Positions 1 to 7,190 of a stretch of 64,000 bases of DNA are shown piece by piece; position 1 is the stretch's first letter, and every line of letters begins with the position of its first letter. This stretch comes from Anaerolineae bacterium (GTDB taxonomy: Bacteria > Chloroflexota > Anaerolineae > Aggregatilineales > Phototrophicaceae): the NCBI GenBank assembly GCA_017303635.1, contig JAFLCG010000004.1, positions 124,001-188,000 of the forward strand, in the 5' to 3' direction. The notes under the pieces were generated by a model that saw nothing but the letters and a program-made list of their open reading frames with translations, did not search any database and was not told the origin of the DNA. Position numbers and translations under genes: made by a program.

Positions 1-201
1 CATCTCGTAATCCAGCAGCGCCACATACTGGCGGATCATGCCCGCCCGTTCCAGCCGCTTGATGCGTTGGTACACAGCCGGGGGCGAAAGAAAAATCTTC
101 CGCGCCAGATCCGCCACGCTGATCCGTCCATTGACCTGTAACTCTTCCAGAATGGCGCGGTCGAGTTGGTCAAACGCGCCATCAAATACCGATTTCGCCA
201 T
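1..201 (-). CDS. Lrp/AsnC-family transcriptional regulator (N-terminal part, runs off the left edge)
   Basis: The gene starts at an ATG at 199-201 and is still open at base 1, giving 67 residues. The visible part is the winged helix-turn-helix DNA-binding domain of the Lrp/AsnC family: it opens MAKSVFDGAFDQLDRAIL, then a 'NGRISVADLARKI' helix and the recognition segment 'SPPAVYQRIKRLERAGMI'. In this family a RAM ligand-binding domain follows, and the protein acts as a dimer or octamer sensing amino acids; that part lies outside the window. It is transcribed in the same direction as the hydrolase-ligase-synthase genes at 349-4058, about 150 bases downstream of the hydrolase, so it could be the last gene of that unit or an independent regulator. 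Confidence 0.85.
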   Translation of the reverse strand, partial: MAKSVFDGAFDQLDRAILEELQVNGRISVADLARKIFLSPPAVYQRIKRLERAGMIRQYVALLDYEM

Positions 202-348
202 ATCCCGCCCTCATGCCGGACTCCACGTCTCCCATCCAGTATGGAGCAGAAACCCAACGCTGACCGGATGCGCCTTGTATCTCAAATCCAGGTAGGCCGT
301 AGGGGCAGACTAAGCGCATCTTCGCTTGCATGTCCGCCCGCTCGGACT

Positions 349-1416
349 TCACCCATTCGCCTTCAGGTGGGCATGGAACGCCGCGTTGAACTCCGCCGGA
401 CGTTCGATATAGGGTGTATGACCCGTATCCGGCAGCACGATCTCCTGATAGCTGCCGCCGTGCGCCTGGTAGGCTTCCAGCACCGCCCGGCTCTGGCTGA
501 CCATCGGCTGCGAGGGATAGACCTCGGCACCCGGCCATCCAGGGATGACGCCATAAGCCCCCAGCGTCCCCATATCGAACAGTGAGGTATCGCTTACGAT
601 CTGGTCATCAGCACCGCGCACCCACAGCACCGGCGGCTTGGGGCTGATGTGGTTCAACCGGGACACATCCCCGGCATACAATGGCGAAAGCGCGTTCGCC
701 GGGCCGAACTTGCCGGGAGCCGTCATCGGCCAGTGAGAGGAAGGCACCGAATCGCCGGGGTATTCCTGCGGCCCGACATGCTCGGAAAGCAGGGACGAGA
801 GCAGTTCTTCTTCACGGGCAGGCTTGAAGGGTGGCTTCCAGTAGAAGCTGTTCATGACGATGCGCGGTGATGCCTGCGGGTTATCGGTACCGCGATCCCC
901 GGCAGCCATCAATTGGGTGAAGGTCGCGTTGACAATACCGCCGCCGCTGCCTGCACCATCCGGGTTACACATCTGCCCATCAGCGCCTTTACTGCCCCCA
1001 AATCCATAGGGCGAACCCGGCGCGGCCAGTGTCACGCTGATGATCCGCCCCGGTGCATCCATCATCATGCGCCAGATGACCGAGCCGCCCATCGAGTGCC
1101 CGGCGACGTGTGCCTGCTGAATGCCCAGCGTATCCAGCAAGGCGAAGGCATCATCGGCCAGGTCGCCCATGCCCCGCGTGGCATCAATCTTTTGGCTGCG
1201 GTCAGCTTCGCCATAACCCCGTTGATCCGGTGCGATCCCCCGGTAACCTGCCGGGAGCGCCACCATCGTCTCTTCCCAGTAGGTCGCAGACGAAGCGTTG
1301 CCGTGCAGGAACAGCACTGGAATGCCGTCCTCCGGCCCGCTGAACAGGACGCGGGTCGTCAGGCGGGCGCTGCTGATGGTCTTGGCGGTAATACCGGCTA
1401 TAGTCGGAATGGACAT
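349..1416 (-). CDS. alpha/beta hydrolase
   Basis: A 355-residue alpha/beta-hydrolase fold protein without a signal peptide. Visible motifs are the oxyanion-hole 'HGNASSATYW', the nucleophile elbow GHSMGGS (Ser), an acid in 'VRGADDQIVSD' and the late catalytic His in 'DTGHTPYIERP'. The ATG at 1416 is chosen because AAGGAG lies 8 bases before it; an in-frame upstream start has no such site. The substrate is unknown. It lies 57 bases downstream of the acyl-CoA ligase on the same strand, so it is probably co-transcribed with the ligase and the KAS III-like gene. The Ser nucleophile argues against an OleB-type beta-lactone decarboxylase, which uses Asp. Confidence 0.85.
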   Translation of the reverse strand: MSIPTIAGITAKTISSARLTTRVLFSGPEDGIPVLFLHGNASSATYWEETMVALPAGYRGIAPDQRGYGEADRSQKIDATRGMGDLADDAFALLDTLGIQQAHVAGHSMGGSVIWRMMMDAPGRIISVTLAAPGSPYGFGGSKGADGQMCNPDGAGSGGGIVNATFTQLMAAGDRGTDNPQASPRIVMNSFYWKPPFKPAREEELLSSLLSEHVGPQEYPGDSVPSSHWPMTAPGKFGPANALSPLYAGDVSRLNHISPKPPVLWVRGADDQIVSDTSLFDMGTLGAYGVIPGWPGAEVYPSQPMVSQSRAVLEAYQAHGGSYQEIVLPDTGHTPYIERPAEFNAAFHAHLKANG

Positions 1417-1473
1417 CCAGAAACTCCTTAAAGCAACAAAATTCAATTTCGATCCTGGGGGTGATCCAGCAGA

Positions 1474-3051
1474 TCACCCTTGCGGATGGGTTATAAATCG
1501 TTCCCGCAGTTCGCGTTTGAGCACCTTGCCCGCCGCATTCCGGGGCAGCACTTCGATAAAAGCGACTTCACGCGGCACCTTGAACTTGGCAAGGTTCGCG
1601 CGGCAGTGTGCCAGAACCGCCTGTGAATCGAGGGTGAATCCCGGTTTGGCGACGAGGATTGCCAGACCACATTCCCCCCAGCGTTCATCCGGCACACCGA
1701 TCACCGCCGCTTCCGCCACGCCGTCCACCTGGTACAACACCTGCTCCACTTCAGCCGGATAAACGTTCTCCCCTCCGCTGATATACATATCCTTGTAGCG
1801 ATCCACAATGTAGATGCAGCCTTCTTCATCTACGGTTCCTGCATCACCGGAATGCAGCCAGCGATTGCCGTGTGCATCAGTTGTGAAGCTCTCCGCATTC
1901 GCATCCGGTCGCTTCCAGTACCCGGGCGTGACGTTCGGCCCGCTGATGATCACTTCACCCACTTCGCCGGGTTTCACATCGCTGAAGTCCTCGCGCACCA
2001 CCCGCACACGGGTATGCTGGAGCGGCTTGCCGACCGAGGTTGGTTTTGCCAGTGCCCGCCGTTGGTCGATCAGGAAAACAGTTGGGCTGGTTTCCGTCAT
2101 GCCGAAGCCCAGTTGAATGATGATGCCGCGCCGTGCGTAAGCCTCCAGCACAGCTACCGGCATCGGTGCACCGCCGCAGCCCCATGAATGCACTGACGAG
2201 AGATCTGTCTGTTCAAAATCCGGGTGCTGGCTCAGGAATAGATAGATAGACGGCACCCCGAACATGTGGGTCACGCGCAGTTCAGGATCGGAGAGCGTCT
2301 TGAGCGTCAGGCCCGGATCATACTGACGGGCGATGAGGTTGGTACCGCCCAGGTGCAGCAGGGGGTTGGCGTACAGGTTCAGCCCACCAATATGGAAGGT
2401 CGGCAGCACTCCGTAAAACAGGCTATCGTGATTGAGGCCAGTCGGCGTCGTGATGTTGACCGCGTTCCACAGCATCATGCCGTGTGTGATGAGAACGCCT
2501 TTAGGCCGCCCTGTCGTCCCGGCAGTGTACATAATGATGACCGGGTCATCATGCGTCGTCTGCGAGAGCATCTCCACTGGCAGACCCTGTGCCAGCGCCG
2601 CCTCATACTCCGGCACATCTTCCCCTGTCTCTGGGAGAGGGGGGTTGGGGGTGAGACCGAGGCGCAGCCGATGCACCAACGGGGCCACCATCAAGCCAGG
2701 AACACGATCCGCGAACTCGGCATCGTAGACCAACCCCACTGCCCCGGAATCCTGCAAAATGAACTGCAATTCAGGTTCGGCTAGCCGCCAGTTGAGGGGC
2801 AACATCAGCGCACCGAGCTTGATACAGGCGTATTGAAACTCGAAGTAATCGGTGGAATTCTTCGCCAGGATAGCGACCCGGTCGCCACGCTGCACACCCC
2901 AGGCCGCCCGCAAATACCCGGCCAACCGAGCCGCCCGGTCATTCATCTGCCCATACGTGAAGCGGCGACCGGTGGACTGGTCGATCATCGCCAGCTTATC
3001 CGGGGTACGGTCAGCGTGGAAGGCGATCCAGTCAGAAGCAAGGATGCTCAT
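1474..3051 (-). CDS. AMP-dependent acyl-CoA synthetase/ligase
   Basis: 525-residue ANL-superfamily enzyme that activates a carboxylic acid through an acyl-adenylate to the CoA thioester. The core motifs are intact: A3 'YTAGTTGRPKG' near residue 180, A5 'LGFGMTETSP', A8 'HSGDAG...DRYKDMYISGGENVYP' and the C-terminal A10 'NAAGKVLKREL' with the catalytic Lys. The ATG at 3051 sits 5 bases after GGGGGAG and overlaps the stop of the KAS III-like gene by 4 bp (ATGA), a translational-coupling arrangement; a TTG 12 bases upstream is less likely. Residues 131-146 (LTPNPPLPETGED region) look like a translated genomic repeat. The acid substrate cannot be read from sequence; medium- or long-chain fatty acids are an inference. 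Confidence 0.9.
   Translation of the reverse strand: MSILASDWIAFHADRTPDKLAMIDQSTGRRFTYGQMNDRAARLAGYLRAAWGVQRGDRVAILAKNSTDYFEFQYACIKLGALMLPLNWRLAEPELQFILQDSGAVGLVYDAEFADRVPGLMVAPLVHRLRLGLTPNPPLPETGEDVPEYEAALAQGLPVEMLSQTTHDDPVIIMYTAGTTGRPKGVLITHGMMLWNAVNITTPTGLNHDSLFYGVLPTFHIGGLNLYANPLLHLGGTNLIARQYDPGLTLKTLSDPELRVTHMFGVPSIYLFLSQHPDFEQTDLSSVHSWGCGGAPMPVAVLEAYARRGIIIQLGFGMTETSPTVFLIDQRRALAKPTSVGKPLQHTRVRVVREDFSDVKPGEVGEVIISGPNVTPGYWKRPDANAESFTTDAHGNRWLHSGDAGTVDEEGCIYIVDRYKDMYISGGENVYPAEVEQVLYQVDGVAEAAVIGVPDERWGECGLAILVAKPGFTLDSQAVLAHCRANLAKFKVPREVAFIEVLPRNAAGKVLKRELRERFITHPQG
2614..2661 (-). repeat. palindromic repeat element inserted in frame in the acyl-CoA ligase
   Basis: The minus strand here reads as the 'CTCACCCCCAACCCCCCTC' type of dispersed repeat that is intergenic at 15286, 23564, 42321 and 45261. 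It encodes LGLTPNPPLPETGEDV between two normal ligase segments, so the reading frame is kept. The insertion falls in a surface linker before the A3 motif. Confidence 0.6.
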
Positions 3052-4058
3052 ACGCTCCCCCAACGCACCGCAACCGCGCTCCAGGTATACCCCGTACCCG
3101 CACCCGCCAGCACAATGAGATCGCCGGGTTGGATCTTCCCCTGGGCCAGACCCAGTTGAAGCGCCAGCGCCTGATCGACGCTCTGGACGTGCCCGTAGTG
3201 ATCCAGGTAAACCGACTGCTCTGCCGTCAGGCCAATGGCCTGGAGGATTTCCAGATAGAAGGACTTCTTCATATGCGTGATGCCCAGGAAGCGCACATCG
3301 CTCAGGGCAGCACCACTCTGCTCGACCGCCTCACGGATGACGCGCACGAAGTTCGGCAAAGAGACTTGCCCCAACCGTTCCGCCATGTAGGCGGCATCGG
3401 TCACATCCAGCCGTCCGCTGACTTCACCGACCACTGCCGGATCGCCTTCAGATACGGCTGCCGGAGTCAGAACCACTGTTTCTGAAAGGCTGCCATCCGT
3501 AATGGCTGAAGCCCCCAGGATGACATTCTCGGCGAATCCGCGTTTGAGCAGGATCGCGCCACCCCCGGAACCGAAGTTGAACATGAAGCGAGAACGGTCA
3601 TTGCGGAAGTTAATGAGGTCATTTTCCCGGCTGCCCGCTGCCAGCAGCACATATTCCAGGCGGGGATCAGCCTGCATCAGAGCACGGGCAGTTTGAAGGG
3701 CAATCGGCGCACCGGCACACAGCGCATACATCTCAAAGGCGTACGCGTTAACCGCGCCGATGTTCTGCATGATTTTGGCAGCCGCATTCCAGACCAGGTG
3801 ATCCTTGTGTTCGCTGCCATGAGAGATGACGAGGCCAATCTGCGAGGGATCAATCCCGGCCTGGGCAATGGCTTGCTGCGCGGCCAATGAAGCCATATGC
3901 GTAACGGTCTCATCCTCGGCGGCCACATGCCGCTGGACGATACCCATCTTCTCGCGCAGGACGTTTTCCGGAATTCCGGTCAACAACGCAAGGTCAGCCG
4001 CAGTTTGAATCTGCCGGGGGAACCAGGTCGCAAAACCTGCAATACCAACCGAAATCAT
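3048..4058 (-). CDS. beta-ketoacyl-ACP synthase III-like (thiolase-fold) enzyme
   Basis: 336-residue thiolase-fold condensing enzyme of the KAS III/HMG-CoA synthase type. The start MISVGIAGFATWFP at 4058 is typical of the family; the longer frame upstream reads unrelated sequence. The active Cys is in 'YALCAG' (residue 114, where FabH has Cys112) and the His is in 'GITHMKKS' (residue 262). The third catalytic residue, Asn in FabH ('YGNTS'), is replaced by His290 in 'YGHVQSVDQ', so this is not a housekeeping FabH. The C-terminal 'GAGTGYTWSA' loop is conserved. It is the first gene of the unit followed by ligase and hydrolase. A role in a dedicated acyl condensation or lipid pathway is inferred. 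Confidence 0.82.
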   Translation of the reverse strand: MISVGIAGFATWFPRQIQTAADLALLTGIPENVLREKMGIVQRHVAAEDETVTHMASLAAQQAIAQAGIDPSQIGLVISHGSEHKDHLVWNAAAKIMQNIGAVNAYAFEMYALCAGAPIALQTARALMQADPRLEYVLLAAGSRENDLINFRNDRSRFMFNFGSGGGAILLKRGFAENVILGASAITDGSLSETVVLTPAAVSEGDPAVVGEVSGRLDVTDAAYMAERLGQVSLPNFVRVIREAVEQSGAALSDVRFLGITHMKKSFYLEILQAIGLTAEQSVYLDHYGHVQSVDQALALQLGLAQGKIQPGDLIVLAGAGTGYTWSAVAVRWGSV

Positions 4059-4139
4059 AAATGGACTTTCAATAAACGAATAACACTTATCAGCGGAGCC
4101 AGCAGCATAATTTTGCAGGGAAAGCAGGCTCACCGATTA

Positions 4140-4157
4140 CAGTTTGCACTGATCAGC
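4140..4157 (-). promoter_or_regulatory. putative operator shared with the BTAD regulator gene
   Basis: On the minus strand this reads GCTGATCAGTGCAAACTG, 82 bases before the KAS III start. The same sequence minus one base occurs at 5684-5700, 89 bases before the BTAD regulator start. Two copies at nearly equal distances from two neighbouring start codons suggest a common regulator, perhaps the BTAD protein itself. Confidence 0.45.
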
Positions 4158-4241
4158 TGCCATTGCCGAGTCTCTCAAACGAAATGGTTGTCTGCAGTCC
4201 GCAAGACAAAATAATCCTCAGGCAGCGCGGTGCCGGGAAAT

Positions 4242-4274
4242 AAAAAGAGCGCCCGATAAAAGGTGGGCGCTCTT
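4242..4274 (-). terminator. Rho-independent terminator of the BTAD regulator
   Basis: A perfect 10-bp stem (AAGAGCGCCC at 4245-4254 with GGGCGCTCTT at 4265-4274) and a 10-base loop, followed on the minus strand by a T-tract. It lies 26 bases past the stop codon at 4300. Confidence 0.85.
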
Positions 4275-4299
4275 GGAAAGCTCAGGCTGATGACCGTAA

Positions 4300-5595
4300 T
4301 CAGTCCCCCATCAGTTTGAGCAGTTCCTGCGTTTCCTTGGAGGGGTTGATCTTGAGTTGAGTCCGCAGCATATCTGCCAGCAGGTTATACTGACGGCGAG
4401 CATCCTCTTTACGCCCCAGCTTGATGTAAATATTCATGACTTCACGGTGAATATCTTCGCGTTCCGGCACTTCCGCCAAAGCACGGGTGAAATAACCCAG
4501 CGCTTCGGCCAGATCATCACGCCGACGAGTCAGGCGGCCCAGGCCGATGAGCGCCTGAGCGTACATCTGCCGCAGGCTGTCCCGCCGGGCGACAATCCAG
4601 TCCATGTCAATTTCGCTCAGGAATGGCCCGCGATAAAGTTCGACGGCCTGCCGAAGCAGGGTTTCTTCCTCAGCCTTATCACCTGTCATCAATGCCCGTT
4701 CTACCGCCGATTGGAAGTCGGCTACGTCGTAGTGCCGTCCCAGCTTTTCAGACGGGGTATAGAAGCCGTTGGCATACCGGGTGAGCTCATAGTTTTGACC
4801 GTCATTAACTTTCATGCTCAAGCGTTCAGCAATCTTCCGTTTTGTCACATGGAAGACATTGGTCGCTTCTTTAACAGGGAGTTCCGGCCAAAACATCTGG
4901 AAGATCTGGCTGCGGGTAACCAGGGTGTTATCCATAAAGTAGAAGAAGAGATTGCGGGGTAAAGCACCATCCCAGTTGTCAACCACAAATCCATTTACAA
5001 CTGCATATCCCCTGCCAAAAGCATATACTTCAAGTCGGGGACGGTTTTCCTTCTCGACCATAAAAACACCATCATCCTTTGCGAATTCACTGCCGACTAC
5101 CACCGCAATGCCGTCTTTTACAAACGAATACCAGGGTTGATGAGTCAAGCGTCTGGAATTCACTGTCAGGGTGACATTGGCTGGCAGGTTAGCAACCAAA
5201 GTGCGAAGAAATTTGTCGACGTTGCTATCCACAGGCAAGCGGTCAAATTCATCGAGGTAGACCATGTGCTTACCCTTGAGTTCAGCCAGGTCTGCCGCCA
5301 GGCATTCGCCCAGCTTCGGTCCCTTGCCACCTTTGAGAGCGGCCCGGGTTTGTGCGCCAAATTTAGGAAGACCAACCTGCAATTCATCCAGCAAATTGCC
5401 AAGTACAGCCAAGAGATTAAGGTCATTGCCGCGCAAACGATGATAGAGCAGTCGATCCCCGTAAAGATCAAGCAAAGGAGCCAGGTACGCCGATTGGCGG
5501 TGAGTCCAGGGCAATGTCAGAATGACTTTGGCAGACTCCACTTTACTGCGAAGCTGGTCAGCCTGAAGCGTAGTAATCAAAGGAACACTTTGCAT
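4300..5595 (-). CDS. SARP-like transcriptional regulator with BTAD domain and degenerate ATPase-like N-terminus
   Basis: 431 residues. The N-terminal ~200 residues resemble a STAND/AAA ATPase: a Walker B-like 'HMVYLDEFDRLP' and a sensor-like 'NVTLTVNSRRL' are visible, but no Walker A (GxxxxGK) precedes them, so nucleotide hydrolysis is doubtful. A winged-helix DNA-binding domain follows ('LVTRSQIFQMFWPEL...ATNVFHVTKRKIAERL', ~residues 225-275), then a TPR-like bacterial transcriptional activator domain (~285-430) with 'YRGPFLSEIDMDWI' and 'GRKEDARRQYNLL'. This order is typical of Chloroflexota SARP-like activators. An ATG at 5595 is used; a GTG 9 bases upstream is possible. It may control itself and the lipid operon through the shared box. 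Confidence 0.8.
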   Translation of the reverse strand: MQSVPLITTLQADQLRSKVESAKVILTLPWTHRQSAYLAPLLDLYGDRLLYHRLRGNDLNLLAVLGNLLDELQVGLPKFGAQTRAALKGGKGPKLGECLAADLAELKGKHMVYLDEFDRLPVDSNVDKFLRTLVANLPANVTLTVNSRRLTHQPWYSFVKDGIAVVVGSEFAKDDGVFMVEKENRPRLEVYAFGRGYAVVNGFVVDNWDGALPRNLFFYFMDNTLVTRSQIFQMFWPELPVKEATNVFHVTKRKIAERLSMKVNDGQNYELTRYANGFYTPSEKLGRHYDVADFQSAVERALMTGDKAEEETLLRQAVELYRGPFLSEIDMDWIVARRDSLRQMYAQALIGLGRLTRRRDDLAEALGYFTRALAEVPEREDIHREVMNIYIKLGRKEDARRQYNLLADMLRTQLKINPSKETQELLKLMGD

Positions 5596-5683
5596 AGGGA
5601 TCACTCACACTCAATACATAGAAAGTAGATGCAAACCAAACCTGAGATATGCTCATCGTCAAATGCAGCAGTATTAAATACAT

Positions 5684-5717
5684 CAGTTTGCACTATCAGC
5701 AACTCATGCATATGCAT
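5684..5717 (-). promoter_or_regulatory. regulatory region of the BTAD gene: shared box and ATGCATATGCAT palindrome
   Basis: 5684-5700 on the minus strand is GCTGATAGTGCAAACTG, matching the box upstream of the KAS III operon. Directly next to it, 5706-5717 is the perfect 12-bp palindrome ATGCATATGCAT, and another ATGCAT lies near 5738. The surrounding 207-bp gap (5605-5811) separates two divergent genes and holds no gene. Confidence 0.45.
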
Positions 5718-5811
5718 TCTTAGTAAGGAAGATAACATGCATCATCCCTTTGTGCTAGTACCAATATAGCTCAAAAAATCAAGTCCCCAAAACCCAGTAC
5801 ATGAGGTCACC

Positions 5812-7098
5812 TTGCAACGCATACTCGCTATACTCGAACCCAGCCTGATTGCAGCCATGTTTTTCGGTTTCTGGTTCGCCACGCCCACCCGCGACTCCTG
5901 GCTATGGCTTCTGGCAGGCATACCCGCAGTGATGGTCTTGCGCTGGCGGCTGGCAGGGCAGGCCTGGCCGACCAGCCCCCTGAACCGCTGGCTGTTGGGA
6001 TTGGCCCTATTGGGAATGCTCAATGTGCTGGTTGCCCCGTTCAACCGTGCCCCGGCGAATCCGGTCTATGCCTACACGGTCATCTTCGCCCGTGTCTGGC
6101 TAGGGATCGCGCTGGTCTGGTGGCTGGTGGCGCTGGCAAAGCAGCAGCGAAGCATGGCGGGGACCATATGGATTGCCGGAGGCGTTTGTGCCGGAATGCT
6201 ACTGCTCGCAACCGGATCAACCGCCTGGACAACGAAATCAAACGCACTGACTGCGGTCATCCAGATCCTGCCTCAGTGGGGGGATGGCCTACGACCTTTA
6301 GAAGCCTCGAGCTTTAACCCCAATGAGCTTGCGGGTGCCCTCGCCTTACTCACACCGTTGGCTTTTAGTCTGGCGATTTGGGCGGGAATTCACGGAAAGC
6401 GATTTCCAGGCGTGGTCATGGCGATCATCGCGGGTGGGCTGCTGCTCGTGACGATCCTGGGGCAGAGCCGTTTCGCCCTGGCGGGTATCAGCGCCGCCCT
6501 CATCCTGCTGCTGCCCTGGGCATTCTCTCGCTGGCGCTTCCGTTATGCACTCTGGGTTTGTATGCTGCTCTATATCATCGCCCAGGGTTATATCATCCTG
6601 CGACCGACTCCAGCATCATCTGCCAATAGCCTGCTCAACGACCGTGATAGTGAAAGCATGAACATCCGGTTCGAGCTGTGGATCAGCGCAGCAGAAATCA
6701 CCCGCGCTTATCCACTCACCGGGGCCGGAGCCAATATGTACCGGGATAGACGGGTACGTGCACTTTTCCCGACGGCAACGTACGGCAGCCCGCCCCATGC
6801 ACATAATGCCTGGTTACAAATGAGCGCAGACATGGGGTTGCCCGGTCTGGTCCTCTTCCTCGGCATACAACTGACGCTGACCACGCTGATCATCCGCACC
6901 TGGCAGCAGGAAGACCCGGCCGCGCAGGTCGTTGCGCTGGGCGTAGGTGGCGGCCTGCTGGCCCATACCATCTATTCGTTGGGAGATGCCGTACCGCTCT
7001 GGGATCGACTGGCCGTAATGTACTGGTTACTAGCTGGATTGGCTGCGGCACAATACGCGCTTGTCACCAAACCGACCGCTCCGGTTAGAAAACAGTGA
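5812..7098 (+). CDS. O-antigen ligase (Wzy_C)-like membrane protein
   Basis: 428 residues with about ten hydrophobic segments. The region with 'SFNPNELAGALALLTPLAF' and, after a long loop, 'SAAEITRAYPLTGAGANMYRD...PPHAHNAWLQMSADMGLPGLVLFL' matches the O-antigen ligase/polymerase family, where the conserved His and Arg of the periplasmic loop take part in glycan transfer. It would act in the cytoplasmic membrane on lipid-linked glycans. The TTG start at 5812 is chosen because GAGGT lies 4 bases before it; the first in-frame ATG is about 12 residues in and would cut the first membrane helix. It stands alone, divergent from the BTAD regulator, and is followed by the large histidine kinase. Confidence 0.75.
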   Translation: MQRILAILEPSLIAAMFFGFWFATPTRDSWLWLLAGIPAVMVLRWRLAGQAWPTSPLNRWLLGLALLGMLNVLVAPFNRAPANPVYAYTVIFARVWLGIALVWWLVALAKQQRSMAGTIWIAGGVCAGMLLLATGSTAWTTKSNALTAVIQILPQWGDGLRPLEASSFNPNELAGALALLTPLAFSLAIWAGIHGKRFPGVVMAIIAGGLLLVTILGQSRFALAGISAALILLLPWAFSRWRFRYALWVCMLLYIIAQGYIILRPTPASSANSLLNDRDSESMNIRFELWISAAEITRAYPLTGAGANMYRDRRVRALFPTATYGSPPHAHNAWLQMSADMGLPGLVLFLGIQLTLTTLIIRTWQQEDPAAQVVALGVGGGLLAHTIYSLGDAVPLWDRLAVMYWLLAGLAAAQYALVTKPTAPVRKQ

Positions 7099-7190
7099 TC
7101 TGGTTACACAAAAACCTTACGGGAAAGTGATTCAACAATTCAGATATGCTAGAATTGTAATATTGTATCTCGTGCTCGGTCTGTGCCTGT

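Noticed and set aside
349..4058. oleABC-like olefin cluster
   Set aside because: The gene order resembles it, but the hydrolase has a Ser nucleophile (OleB uses Asp) and no OleD-like reductase is adjacent.
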